From NCBI GenBank assembly GCA_934045075.1, contig OW203725.1, forward strand, positions 620,001 through 684,000: 64,000 nucleotides of DNA, written 5' to 3'. The notes below the pieces were generated by a model, which did not search any database, was not told where the DNA came from, and saw only the letters and a program-made list of their open reading frames with translations. This document shows, piece after piece, positions 41,155 through 51,434 of this stretch. Each line of letters starts with the position of its first letter. Positions within the stretch are counted from its first letter, which is position 1. Position numbers and translations under genes: made by a program. Origin of the DNA: Yponomeuta sedellus (taxonomy: Eukaryota; Arthropoda; Insecta; Lepidoptera; Yponomeutidae).

Positions 41155-41714
41155 AACGAGTTTTCAATAGAATTTTTACGCAGTTTTCCTTTTATTTTAC
41201 TCATCAAGTTGTATGTAAGCCTACTTAGCCGTGATAGTCTTCCTTTTAGTTTTTTATATATGAATGAATGAAGAGTTTACAATATTATTCAAATTTCAGC
41301 TATCTAGTACTTGACGTCACTGTGTTAAGCAACAAACAGACAATCAGACAGAGAGAAGAGCTTTGGAATCCTTAAAAAGGGTTGCAAAAGAAGATTTTGT
41401 ATTTTGGGCGTTACGCATTTCTTAAGTTTAGATGGTAAAAAGGGACTTAGAGTTAAATTAATAAAGCGACCTTACCTCGGAGATCGCTCTAGAGTGCCTA
41501 TATCAAGATACTTTCCGAATTATAAAACAGCAACGTGACAGCGCATTCATGAGCGAGCATAGTTATGAGAGCTTTATTGAAGCTCTAAGAAACTTAATTT
41601 AAACTCTCAATTGCCCTCAGAGCAACCTCATACTTATAAGAACTACCTATATCTATCTATAAGAGCTATATTGACGCTTTATGACATATACTAAACTCTG
41701 GTACAAAACTCAAC
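41155..41714. other. Unassigned DNA
   Basis: No recognised feature. Confidence 0.4.
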
Positions 41715-41727
41715 AAAATTACCCAAA

Positions 41728-42055
41728 TTTAAAAACCTATTTAGAGGCTAAAAATTTCACCCATGCCGGGATTCGAACCCGCAACCTCTGGCTATCCGTA
41801 CCAGCGCTCTACCAATTGAGCCAATGGGCGACTCACGGCATCAGTGAAATTTCGAACCTCTTTACAATATTCTCTGTATTACGTACAGGCAGCGACATCT
41901 GACTTAAGCAAATAGCATTACTTAAAGCCCCGACTACCTACTTTGCAGTTAGGTTTTAACATCGGAACGATATACCTGTACCCTCTTTAGCCTCTAAATA
42001 GGTTTTTAAATTTGTTCCTTAGCACGGGTTAGTGCATTAAAAATAAAAATAGTGT
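41728..42055 (+). mobile_element. SINE family B, full unit with 13-bp TSD
   Basis: Flanked by AAAATTACCCAAA at 41715-41727 and 42056-42068. Order: 'TTTAAAAACCTATTTAGAGG', antisense tRNA module, middle segment with 'TACGTACAGGCAGCGACATC' and 'GCAGTTAGGTTTTAACATCG', then the sense tail to 'AAAAATAAAAATAGTGT'. Best example of the family's complete layout (328 bp). Confidence 0.9.
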
Positions 42056-42068
42056 AAAATTACCCAAA

Positions 42069-42504
42069 GCTTATAACTTTAATTACATTTCTTTCTTACA
42101 TTGTTGCAAGAGACTAACCCACGGCCGAGTTCCATTAAACTACAATGTATTATTATTTAACTGTTTATTAATAAAAATAAAGTTAAATTTCGTAGCAGAG
42201 TCCCATTGTTAATCTGTTGGTTATTGTACTTTGCAATGTACGTCGTATTACCAATGAACCTACGTTGTCATAGTGAACGGTGGATTGTAGTTCAATGAAT
42301 CAGGCCTCAGGTCTCTGTCTATCCTCCGTAATACAAGCCGTGAGTTTATGTTGTGTTACAGTACGAAATCCATGTTATTTTTGATAATAAACAAACATTC
42401 ATATGTTTAGTTACGGGTAACAATACCTGTTTTCCGTACATAGTAGACAAAATAAAATAAACTGGCCAAAAATGGTGGTTGCTCACCGCAAGACGCTAAC
42501 ATTT
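42069..42504. other. Unassigned DNA
   Basis: No recognised feature. Confidence 0.4.
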
Positions 42505-42886
42505 ATCTGAGTGGTTTTGGTTTCTATTCCGGCACGTACCAATTTGTTATCAAGTTACGTACATTTGTGAGTTTGCAATACCATTCGCTAACAAACAGTC
42601 ATTAGGTTTAACGAAGTTAAAACGTGTTTTGAAAATAATAAATTTGGAGTTTCTTTGTTAGCTTTTTCTCCACATAATCTAGTAATTGTGAAACTAATTG
42701 CTTTTACTGTCATTAAGTAAACGTTTTGGTTTTTTAGTAATTTTTTTTTTTGTGAGGGGAAGACAAAAAGTACGTTGATTCGACGATTCATGAACCTTGA
42801 TGAGGCGAAGGTGATATGTCAGGATCGTGACAAGCGGCAGTGCTTGGTCTCTGCCTATCCCTCTGGGATACAGGCTTGAGGTTATG
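42505..42886. repeat. SINE C head remnant and SINE F fragment
   Basis: 42505-42596 (plus) holds 'TTCTATTCCGGCACGTACCA' and 'TTACGTACATTTGTGAGTTT' of SINE C. 42787-42886 (minus) holds 'GATGAGGCGAAGGTGATATG' and 'CTATCCCTCTGGGATACAGG' of family F. The stretch between is AT-rich. Confidence 0.55.
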
Positions 42887-42919
42887 TCATGTAATTCTTT
42901 TTGGAAAGATTTGACTTAA

Positions 42920-43355
42920 AAGACCAAGGACTATCCCCCGGGTTTTTTTTTGTACGTCGATGTAGATCTCCTATAAATTGTATTGAATAACGCACACGAA
43001 GTACTAAAAGTACCCGTACAATAAGTCCCTCAAGTTACCGAGGACATCAAGAGACCGGACTGGACAAAAGTTTGGCGTTCTCTTTTAAAACGCCTTTTCT
43101 TTTCAACTACTTGTAAATTACAACACAATGTATCTGAGAATATTTGCTTCCATAACATACGCTTAACTTAATTTCCGGGTAACAAATGATCGCACACCAT
43201 TGAGTCCGCGACAAGTACTGACAAGGACGGGACATTTTATACTATTCAGGGACTTTTGTCCCTTGGGGACAAAAGTCCCTGAATAGTATAAAATAGACTG
43301 AATAGACGAGGGACTTTTGTCCCTTGGGGACAAAAGTCCCTCGTCTGCGCAGGCC
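42920..43355 (-). mobile_element. MITE, GAGGGACT family
   Basis: Reverse orientation of 11645-12366. The right end is 'CCCTCGTCTGCGCAGGCC'. Contains two adjacent perfect hairpins: 43234-43262 with 43266-43294 (29-bp arms, 3-nt loop) and 43305-43323 with 43327-43345 (19-bp arms, 3-nt loop). Confidence 0.75.
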
Positions 43356-43584
43356 TCTACTGTGATCGAAAACATTGTAAGGAAAATAATTATTGCCTAT
43401 GGTGTTCACATACATACGTCAAAGTGTGAGGTTATATAGCGAGCATTTTAAATTTAAAGAGAAACTAACTGTTCGTTTGCGATGGGCTCATCTAGCGAAA
43501 GTTTGTATTCCGATTCGGCCCCAACATAATATAAAATAACTCATAATTTTATTGTGACCATGTAGTTTCATACATGATTCCCAC

Positions 43585-43762
43585 TTCATCATCAACCCAT
43601 TATATCTTCACCAAGCGGCATGGGTCTCTTCCCTAAGAAAGGTATATATAGGCCATACCTTCCTTCCGTCGCTACGGGGGCCAAGTCCGGATTGGTGTAG
43701 GCTTGCAAGACTAGTGGCTGGTCTTACTGTCAGAAGTTTTCAAGCCGGCCAAGGCCCTAAGA
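43585..43762 (-). mobile_element. Family D-related body fragment
   Basis: Same arrangement as 4345-4592 ('CATCATCAACCCATTATATC', 'CTTGCAAGACTAGTGGCTGG'). Confidence 0.6.
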
Positions 43763-43924
43763 TACCCACTTAGGGCACAGAAATTATCACGTAGCATTCA
43801 GTATTAGAATCTTTCCGGCAAGAGTTTGTAGTTTTCTAACGCTCGTCGCAACTAAATATTAATTCTCTCGAAATGAACTGTTACTTAACATAACTTTAAT
43901 TTTATGTAGTATTTATTCGTCCCT

Positions 43925-44030
43925 TCATCCTCCACCAATCCGGACTTGGCTCCAGTGGTGGAGTATGCTCTAACCTTCCTGCAATGAATAAGACACCCGT
44001 GCCCCAGCAGTGGGGAAGCACAAAGAGTTG
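43925..44030 (+). mobile_element. 5S-SINE (family D) tail
   Basis: 'TCCTCCACCAATCCGGACTT' to 'CCCCAGCAGTGGGGAAGCAC'. 5' truncated. Confidence 0.6.
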
Positions 44031-44054
44031 ATAGCTACATAAACGTCTCACTAA

Positions 44055-44180
44055 ATGGCAAAGGCTTTTTCTCAGAGAAAGAGTATGGGCTTAATTACGA
44101 CGCGTGCCCATCGCGTATGGGCAATTTCAAGCGCTGTGGTAGTTGAACACATTTGACACTTTTCTCACGATTTTTTCGTT
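44055..44180 (-). mobile_element. SINE family C1 tail fragment
   Basis: 'CTCAGAGAAAGAGTATGGGC' and 'AATTTCAAGCGCTGTGGTAG' on the complement of the C1 body. Confidence 0.55.
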
Positions 44181-44480
44181 TACCGTTAGCTAGTGGTATT
44201 GCTACAATAACTTCGAAGTATTTAGAATACAATAAAAAGAAAATCCCTCATTCTGTCTATCATTTTCAAAATTTAAAATTACGTCACCCATTTTTGAGGT
44301 TTCCCTCATTTTAAGCGTTACTACTTCACATTTTGACTAGACCAGACTATTCAATCTTCCTTTACTTGTTTTTATTCAGTTCTCTGTTTATACTTTAAAT
44401 AAAACACATTTTAAATGAAGCAAAAAGTGGAAGTCGTTCCTGTTTTATTATTTATAAAACGTATTTTAAACTTTCGCGAC

Positions 44481-44850
44481 GCGATTAAGCCCCGAAAATA
44501 TTCTATGTGTACAATAGAATATTTTCGGGGCTTAATCGCGTAGTAATTTATTGCTATTTTACCTCGACGTTTTGACGACGTTACAGTCGTCTCGTGACCA
44601 CGATAACTGTTACGTCGTCGAAACGTCGAGGTAAAATAGCAATAAATTACTACGCGATTAAGCCCCGAAAATATTCTATGTGTACAATAGAATATTTTCG
44701 AGGCTTAATCGCGTAGTAATTTATTGCTATTTTACCTCGACGTTTTGACGACGTTACAGTCGTCTCTTGACCACGATAACTGTTACGTCGTCGAAACGTC
44801 GAGGTAAAATAGCAATAAATTACTACGCGATTAAGCCCCGAAAATATTCT
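44481..44850. repeat. Tandem palindrome, 173-bp period
   Basis: Unit starts lie at 44481, 44654 and 44827. Each unit holds two back-to-back palindromes: 'GCGATTAAGCCCCGAAAA' with its complement, and 'TTTACCTCGACGTTTTGACG' with its near complement. The two full units differ at about two bases. ATTTATAAAACG occurs at 44450-44461 and 44857-44868, a possible target duplication of the whole insertion. Confidence 0.85.
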
Positions 44851-44868
44851 AACTATATTTATAAAACG

Positions 44869-45532
44869 CTTTACAACATCACAAACTATAATTTTTGGAG
44901 ATCCCAGCACAGATACAGATATTTTTAAGACACAATTAACATATTAAAGGTGAAAAAATAAGAGCAGTAAATTAAACATTTAATTCGTTTAAAAAATTTA
45001 TGTTTTTACAAATTATTTTTAGTGAAGCTAATGTTTTTAGTTAGTCTTGAATAGATTTGAGGACTTTTAGTAGTGTTGCTCCATTTAACTTTGAAAGACG
45101 TATGCATTCCTTTGAATGCACGGCAGACTTGCTATGTAAAACGTTAATCGCATACACAAATATGTGTAGAGCTTATGCATCTAAATAAATAAAGAAAAAA
45201 ATATATCTGTAACCGCAAAGCAAAAATATTTTCCGGATCAAAAGAACTGACACGCTAGTATACTTTAACGGGGCGAAGGTTAAAAGCACATCGCAAAACA
45301 AATAGCTCGGAAGAATACGTAATCTTTTGTAACGAGGACCGAGGAAACGCTAAAACACATCCAACAAAGCCTACCTGTTTGCCCATACGACTGCCCTACC
45401 CTACTTACGCCGCGCGCATTCAGCGAGTTTTACAATACTACCCGCACTTAGCGGACTCATGTCTTTTTACATAATAACACTTTTGATTGCAGGTGCTCTT
45501 AAGCTGGGCACTGACCAACGTTACGAGCTTTA
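44869..45532. other. Unassigned DNA
   Basis: No feature recognised. Confidence 0.4.
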
Positions 45533-45723
45533 GGGCCTGTTTCACAATCTGCAAATAAAGTTCCGGATAAGCTATCCGCAACCAGGTCTGCCGTTTGTTC
45601 TAAATTTAAATAAATATTCCTACATTGCGTGTGTTTGTTTATGGCTTCAAATTTAGAACAAACGGCAGCCCTGGTTGCGGATAGCTTATCCGGAACTTTA
45701 TTTGCAGATTGTGAAACAGGCTC
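45533..45723. mobile_element. MITE, TTA duplication, PIF/Harbinger-like
   Basis: TTA at 45530-45532 and 45724-45726. Inverted ends 'GGGCCTGTTTCACAATCTGC' and, at the right, 'GCAGATTGTGAAACAGGCTC', extending to arms of about 75 bp. 191 bp, almost entirely palindromic. Confidence 0.85.
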
Positions 45724-45726
45724 TTA

Positions 45727-46906
45727 ATGTTACATTTTACACAGCGAGCATTCGAACAGTGTTACGGGGAAACCTGCGAGTGTTTGTTTGAGTGCTCCAC
45801 CCGGCTATAGGCGAATGTTACATACACCTCGTCCTCGTTGGTCAGTGCCCAGCCTTAAACGTTGTAGCTTCCAAAGGTTTTGCCTTGTATTTGTGGGCTT
45901 TTATTTAGAGAGAAAATAAACCGTAATGAAATTTCTTTCCGCTCGAGCAAAGTAAGTGCAACGGCTCGTTGGAAAGCTAAGGGTTTAGTTTTTTCCCCTT
46001 TATCGGATTTGAATCGTACTGTTTTTAGCCTAATCACTTTTTCCAGGCATCAGAGTAATCTGCGCTTTCGGGGGTTATCTGGCACGCACATTCGACGGCA
46101 GCGGAATGTGAAATTAGCTCGGAGTGCGGCGGCGGAGTCAGGGACACTTTCAGACGTGTGTCAAGTGCCGGCTCCTCAGTTTTACGTAATGGCTTGCCGC
46201 GACGCAAAGAAAGTGGCGCCCAACGTGGGGCGAACATTATTACGGAAAAACATTGCTCCCTACCTCCGACTTCGCTCCCTCGAGACTTCTAAAAAGTAGC
46301 TCATGACAGACACCCCGACCCAAACTCAAGTAAGTTCCACTGAAAGAGGAGACATTAATACTAAGCGCGCAGTCAACTAATCCGAACGAAACGTGACAGA
46401 CAGCACACGAGGAGCTAGGTATATTATTAAAAACAAAAATACCTTTGCAGCGACACGAGTTGGTGGGTTCGCGCACTCGTTCACGTCAATACACAACACA
46501 TGATCCGGCCGGTTTCGTCACAAGCACGCACTGGGTGTGTTTTATTTGTGTGTTGTCACTGCGCGCGTGGCGAGGCGGGGACGGCGGCGCGGCACGTGCG
46601 GCGCGCGGCGTGACGCGGGTTCGACTGGCGCGGCGGCGGTGCGGTGGCGGCGCGGCGGCGGCGCGGCGGCGGCGGCGGCAGCGCGCCGGCGGACTTGCCG
46701 CTGGAAGGGTTGCACGCCGCGACAAAGAACACGCAACTCAGTGCAGCGCGACTATGAGCTAAACTAAGAAACTAGAGAATAAGAAAGCCATCCGGATAAA
46801 GCATTCCGATGTTTAATCTGGTTAGGGGAATCTCGGGGAGCCGGGCATAAATCTGTCCGAGTGAAAATCCGAGGAGCGTTAGGTTTTCGCGTATGGAACC
46901 GATATA
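45727..46906. promoter_or_regulatory. CG-rich tract, possible promoter/first exon
   Basis: Not matched to any repeat in the window. 46540-46720 is extremely CG-rich with (CGG)n runs. A TCAGT initiator-like motif lies at 46738-46742. A short ATG frame at 46303 runs into 'CAAGTAAGT', a splice-donor-like site, at 46328-46336. These are weak clues to a host gene's start. Overlapping open frames are low-complexity Arg/Ala-rich translations and are not reported as genes. Transcription direction is unknown. Confidence 0.25.
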
Positions 46907-46911
46907 AGTGG
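46907..46911. repeat. Target-site duplication of copia, left
   Basis: AGTGG, repeated exactly at 51430-51434. Confidence 0.95.
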
Positions 46912-47083
46912 TGTTGAAATGTAAACTGAACGCAGTCTAATTTAGCGTAGATAGTTTTTTCCTTGAATGCATCCAAATGTCTGTCACTCTCTTTCAGTTG
47001 TAGAACAAACGTGTTGTTTTCAAGTTGGCAAATAAATCTTTAATTACTCAAGTAATCCTGGTTTATTTGCTCATAATCCATCA
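46912..47083 (+). repeat. Copia 5' LTR (172 bp)
   Basis: Begins TGTTG and ends ATCA. AATAAA polyadenylation signal at 47031-47036. Sequence equals the 3' LTR by eye. Confidence 0.95.
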
Positions 47084-47097
47084 GGTTATGGGCCCAG
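47084..47097 (+). promoter_or_regulatory. Copia primer-binding site
   Basis: GGTTATGGGCCCAG directly after the LTR complements the anticodon stem-loop of initiator tRNA-Met. Drosophila copia is known to use an internal tRNA-iMet fragment as primer. A leader of about 96 bp follows before the gag-pol start. Confidence 0.85.
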
Positions 47098-47193
47098 GAC
47101 GGTTTTCAGGTCTCGGAAAATAATATTATTTGTTATTTTGAGAAAATACGAAAAATTTTAAAACACACGGGTTACCCTTAGCAACGGAAAAGA

Positions 47194-50100
47194 ATGGCCG
47201 TTTCTGCAAGCAATGGAATTATCATTGACAAGCTTCGTGGTATGGAGGACTACAATAACTGGAAATTCATGATGCGGATGTTGTTGTTGCATGAAGATCT
47301 GTATGTCTGCGTGGAATCCGAGGACGGATGCAAGGATGATCGGAAAAAACAAAGGGCACTGGCAAAAATTTGCCTGTCCGTGGGTCCATCAGCCTTGACT
47401 CATGTTCGGAACGCTGGGACGGCATATGAGGCTTGGGGCAACTTACAACGTGCATACGAAGACAAAGGATTGTGCAGAAGGCTGGGATTGCTGAGATCTT
47501 TGTTCGGTACGAAATTGAAGGAGGGTGAGACCATTGATACATATATATCAAGGATAAGTGAGTTGTCACAGCAACTGAAAGATATAGATTCACCACTAGA
47601 AGACGAGTTCATCGCAATAATCATGTTGAGTGGCTTACCCAATGATTATGACCCCCTGATTATGGCGTTGGAGCACTCGGGCACAAAATTGTCCAGTGAA
47701 ACCGTAAAGGCGAAGCTGCTACAGGAGAACATAAGGAGGGATGAAAAGATGGAACGACCGGAAGCCCAAGCGTTAGCTGTCAAGAAGGCTATAAGATGTT
47801 TCAAGTGTAAGAAACAAGGGCATTTCAAGAAAGACTGTCCGAATAGAAACTCATCTGTGAAATCGCAAAATGAGAAAGGCAAGAGCCATGCACTACTGAC
47901 TGCATTGTCTGTCAACGTACAGAATCATCTGTGGTACATTGACTCGGGTGCTACTAATCATATGTGTAATGACAGAGGAATCATGAGAAAATTCGTAACG
48001 GACACATCTTTGGAAGTAAACGTAGCCAACGGCGAGAAGCTGCGCATTGGAGGTCGCGGCGTGGTATCTATTGATCTGAAAGACTGTGTAGGCACAATAA
48101 CCAACGTGTTTTATGTACCAAATCTGGCAGCGAATCTACTGTCAGTTAGTGAACTGGTTCGTAAAGGTCACCATGTAACATTTGACAGCAAGGGTTGTAA
48201 AATTTACTATGGTAAGGTGGTTATTGGTACAGCGTCTTATTTGAATGGTGTGTATCAGTTAAATACAAATGAAAGGTTGAAATGTAACATGTCGTCTGAG
48301 ATTGCCATGAAGTCTAGTGTCAATTCCGGTGCAAATGACAGGGAATCTGTTCAGGTTTGCAGGGATACGGGTAATGTATTCATGGAGGGAATGGAGACAC
48401 AAGAAGTGTGGCATAAGCGGCTCGGACATTTGAATTCCAGGAGCATGAACCTAATGAAACAAGGAGTGGTTACAGGTATGGATTATTCTAATACTGAATA
48501 TAAAAATTGTGTTGCATGTCTGGAGGGAAAACAGACAAAATTGCCGTTTCCCAAAAGAAGTAGAACTAGGTCTAAGGAGATATTAGGGCTAGTGCACACA
48601 GACGTATGCGGACCAATGGAAGTAACTTCCTTGGGTGGGGCTCGTTACTTTGTAACTTTCATTGACGATTGTTCGAGAAAAACGTTTATATATTTTCTAC
48701 GAACAAAAGACCAAGTTTTTGACAAATTTAAGATTTTTAAAGCGTTAGTCGAAAATGAAACTAATAAGAAAATAAAAGTTTTAAGGAGCGACAACGGTGG
48801 TGAATATCTTAATGGTGCATTTCAGGAGTACCTGGCAAGCTGTGGTATACGGAGCCAAACTACGGTCCCTTATTGTAGTCAGCAGAATGGCGTTGCTGAG
48901 CGTGCTAACCGTACAATTATGGAGAAGGCACGTTGCTTGCTGCAGGGAGCAGGCTTGAGCAAAGCATACTGGGCTGAGGCGGCTAACACAGCGGTTTACT
49001 TGAAGAATCTTTCACAGACTGTAGCTGTCTGTGGCGCTGTTCCTGAAGAGCGTTGGTCAGGTAAAAAGGTAGATATAAAACATTTACGTGTTTTCGGATG
49101 TGTGGCCTATGCCTTACAGCCAAATCTACGTAAGTTGGATGCAAGGAGTAAGAAATATATCTTCGTTGGATATTGCGAGGGTACTAAAGGCTACAAGTTG
49201 ATTGATCCGACGTGTCCGAAGAAAGTTGTCAAGGCAAGACATGTAACCTTCTTGGAAAATGTTTTTGTAAATGATGAGGTACTTCACAACAAGAATGATT
49301 GTAAGGTAATAATACCTTGTGAGAGTATGCTAAATAACTCTGATGGCACTGCTGAGCCTGATAGCAGAATTGTTCCGGGCACATCTGGCGTACAGCCACA
49401 GAACGTGAGCACACGTAGGGAGAATTTGTCTAGTTCAGGAGAATCTGAATCGTATGCAACAGAGGGGTCTGCTGATGAAACTTATGTTCCAGGTTCTTCA
49501 GACTATAATTCGGAAGACTCGAATGAAATAAGCTTTCAAGACATCTCTGATACGACTGAACATGCTCGGCTGGCTGGTATGATTAATAATGAGATTGATG
49601 TTCCTGATACAGTGCAAGAGGCTTTGGAGAGCAGTGAGGCAGATCACTGGAAAGCAGCAATGAAGGAAGAGTACAATTCTTTTCTGAGCAACAAGTGCTG
49701 GACTTTAGTGGATCTACCTGAAAGAAAAAAGAGTGTAAAATGCAAGTGGGTATTTGCAAAGAAGAGAGGTCTTAACGGAGAGTTACTACGATATAAGGCT
49801 CGGCTCGTGGCAAAAGGCTTTACTCAAAAATACGGCATTGATTACACTGAAACTTTTTCGCCAGTGGTGAGGTATTCTACAATAAGAATATTACTAGCGA
49901 TGGCCGCTCAATATGACATGGAAATTGAGCACATGGATGTAAAAACTGCGTTTCTAAATGGAGATTTACAAGAAACTGTTTTCATGGATCAGCCTGAATG
50001 TTTTAGAGAAGCTGGAGAAGAAAACAAGGTCTGTCTATTAAATAAGGCAGTGTATGGCTTAAAACAGGCGGCAAAATCATGGTATGACAAAATTAACCAT

Positions 50101-51129
50101 GTTTTGACTGAAAAACTGAAGTTCAGAAAGCTGTTATCGGAGCCATGTGTGTTTGTTTATAGTGATGGAGTAGAGCTTATTATTATAGCTCTATATGTCG
50201 ATGACATAATTTTATTTTCAACGAGAGGCTCACAAGTAAGGAAGGATTCTTTAAAGAAGCAATTAATGAGCGAGTTTGAAATGAAAGACTTGGGTCAAGC
50301 AAGTCATGTCTTAGGCATGAGAATCAGGAGAGCTGTTGGTAAAATCACTTTAGATCAAACTAACTATTTGAACAAGATTCTGGAAAGGTTTAAGATGTCC
50401 GATTGCAAACCGGCTCAAACTCCAATGGAATGTGGATTGAAGTTGAAAAAGGCTACAAACTCAGATTGTAAGTTAGAATACAGAAATCTGATTGGAAGTT
50501 TGATGTATCTGGCGGTCTGCACGAGACCAGATATTGCCTATGTTGTCAGTTATTTAAGTCAATTTAATAACTGTTATTCAGAAGAGCACTGGAAGTCTGC
50601 TAAGAGAGTTTTACGTTATTTAAAAGGTACGTCTGGCTATGGTCTAACTTTCGGGAAAGGTGAACTGAAGATCATCGGTTACACAGACGCAGATTGGGCG
50701 GGAAACGAAGTTGATCGTCGCTCATATACTGGGTATGTTTTTTCTCTTGGTAGTTCTGTTGTGTCTTGGGAAAGTCGCAAACAGAGAACAGTGGCTCTGT
50801 CTAGCGCTGAGGCTGAGTACATGGCAATTTCAGACGCATGTAAGGAGGGGTTATTCTTGAGAACCTTCTTAAATGAATGTTTTGGTGAAATACGTACTAT
50901 TAACCTGTTTAACGACAGTCAGTCGGCTCAGAAGATATGCAACAACATATCGTTTCATGCTAGGACGAAGCATATAGACATAAGGCACCATTTTGTTCGG
51001 CAATTGGTTAACGAAAAGGTTGTGTCTATAGATTATACACCTAGTGCTGATATGGTGGCTGATGTTTTAACGAAAGCATTGACCAAAGAAAAACATAATA
51101 AGTTTACTACTGTGTTATGTTGTAAGTAG
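47194..51129 (+). CDS. Copia gag-pol polyprotein
   Basis: 1311 residues in one frame from an ATG 110 bp after the LTR. Order: gag region about 1-190; zinc knuckle C202-C205-H210-C215 (binds RNA); aspartic protease DSG at 250-252 (cleaves the polyprotein); integrase with HHCC (H407, H412, C439, C442) and the D470, D533, E569 triad spaced D-35-E, inserting cDNA; reverse transcriptase about 815-1070 with MDVKTAF (914-920) and YVDD (1001-1004); RNase H with TDADW (1164-1168), SSAEAEY (1203-1209) and D1241, removing RNA during cDNA synthesis. Protease before integrase before reverse transcriptase is the copia order. Size is near the usual 1300-1450 residues. No stop, frameshift or missing catalytic residue was seen. 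It would act in cytoplasmic virus-like particles, then the nucleus. Confidence 0.95.
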   Translation: MAVSASNGIIIDKLRGMEDYNNWKFMMRMLLLHEDLYVCVESEDGCKDDRKKQRALAKICLSVGPSALTHVRNAGTAYEAWGNLQRAYEDKGLCRRLGLLRSLFGTKLKEGETIDTYISRISELSQQLKDIDSPLEDEFIAIIMLSGLPNDYDPLIMALEHSGTKLSSETVKAKLLQENIRRDEKMERPEAQALAVKKAIRCFKCKKQGHFKKDCPNRNSSVKSQNEKGKSHALLTALSVNVQNHLWYIDSGATNHMCNDRGIMRKFVTDTSLEVNVANGEKLRIGGRGVVSIDLKDCVGTITNVFYVPNLAANLLSVSELVRKGHHVTFDSKGCKIYYGKVVIGTASYLNGVYQLNTNERLKCNMSSEIAMKSSVNSGANDRESVQVCRDTGNVFMEGMETQEVWHKRLGHLNSRSMNLMKQGVVTGMDYSNTEYKNCVACLEGKQTKLPFPKRSRTRSKEILGLVHTDVCGPMEVTSLGGARYFVTFIDDCSRKTFIYFLRTKDQVFDKFKIFKALVENETNKKIKVLRSDNGGEYLNGAFQEYLASCGIRSQTTVPYCSQQNGVAERANRTIMEKARCLLQGAGLSKAYWAEAANTAVYLKNLSQTVAVCGAVPEERWSGKKVDIKHLRVFGCVAYALQPNLRKLDARSKKYIFVGYCEGTKGYKLIDPTCPKKVVKARHVTFLENVFVNDEVLHNKNDCKVIIPCESMLNNSDGTAEPDSRIVPGTSGVQPQNVSTRRENLSSSGESESYATEGSADETYVPGSSDYNSEDSNEISFQDISDTTEHARLAGMINNEIDVPDTVQEALESSEADHWKAAMKEEYNSFLSNKCWTLVDLPERKKSVKCKWVFAKKRGLNGELLRYKARLVAKGFTQKYGIDYTETFSPVVRYSTIRILLAMAAQYDMEIEHMDVKTAFLNGDLQETVFMDQPECFREAGEENKVCLLNKAVYGLKQAAKSWYDKINHVLTEKLKFRKLLSEPCVFVYSDGVELIIIALYVDDIILFSTRGSQVRKDSLKKQLMSEFEMKDLGQASHVLGMRIRRAVGKITLDQTNYLNKILERFKMSDCKPAQTPMECGLKLKKATNSDCKLEYRNLIGSLMYLAVCTRPDIAYVVSYLSQFNNCYSEEHWKSAKRVLRYLKGTSGYGLTFGKGELKIIGYTDADWAGNEVDRRSYTGYVFSLGSSVVSWESRKQRTVALSSAEAEYMAISDACKEGLFLRTFLNECFGEIRTINLFNDSQSAQKICNNISFHARTKHIDIRHHFVRQLVNEKVVSIDYTPSADMVADVLTKALTKEKHNKFTTVLCCK

Positions 51130-51248
51130 CTTGTATATTTATGTTTGTTCTTGTGTTCATATAGATTAAGTATGAACGTAGTCTTAATTTGGATAGTTTT
51201 AGTCAAGGGATGGTAAGGCAACTTGTCTGAAATTAGAATGTTTAGTTT

Positions 51249-51257
51249 AAGGGATGG
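51249..51257 (+). promoter_or_regulatory. Copia polypurine tract
   Basis: AAGGGATGG immediately before the 3' LTR, the expected second-strand primer. A second identical AAGGGATGG occurs at 51205-51213, 44 bp upstream. Confidence 0.8.
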
Positions 51258-51429
51258 TGTTGAAATGTAAACTGAACGCAGTCTAATTTAGCGTAGATAG
51301 TTTTTTCCTTGAATGCATCCAAATGTCTGTCACTCTCTTTCAGTTGTAGAACAAACGTGTTGTTTTCAAGTTGGCAAATAAATCTTTAATTACTCAAGTA
51401 ATCCTGGTTTATTTGCTCATAATCCATCA
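51258..51429 (+). repeat. Copia 3' LTR (172 bp)
   Basis: Same sequence as the 5' LTR. AATAAA at 51377-51382. Followed by the AGTGG duplication at 51430-51434. Confidence 0.95.
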
Positions 51430-51434
51430 AGTGG

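Larger units (their letters stand above)
46912..51429 (+). mobile_element. Complete Ty1/copia LTR retrotransposon
   Basis: 4518 bp between AGTGG duplications. It has two 172-bp LTRs that I read as identical, a primer-binding site, one gag-pol frame and a polypurine tract. Identical LTRs mean recent insertion, because the LTRs are copied from one template and then diverge. The single open frame and intact catalytic motifs suggest an autonomous element. No envelope frame is seen. Confidence 0.95.

Noticed and set aside
45880..46299. 139-codon plus-strand frame
   Set aside because: No recognisable domain, start context or homologous motif; overlaps a possible promoter tract.
46445..46767. Arg/Ala-rich open frames in the CG-rich tract
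   Set aside because: All frames stay open through low-complexity CGG repeats; no domain or consistent reading frame.
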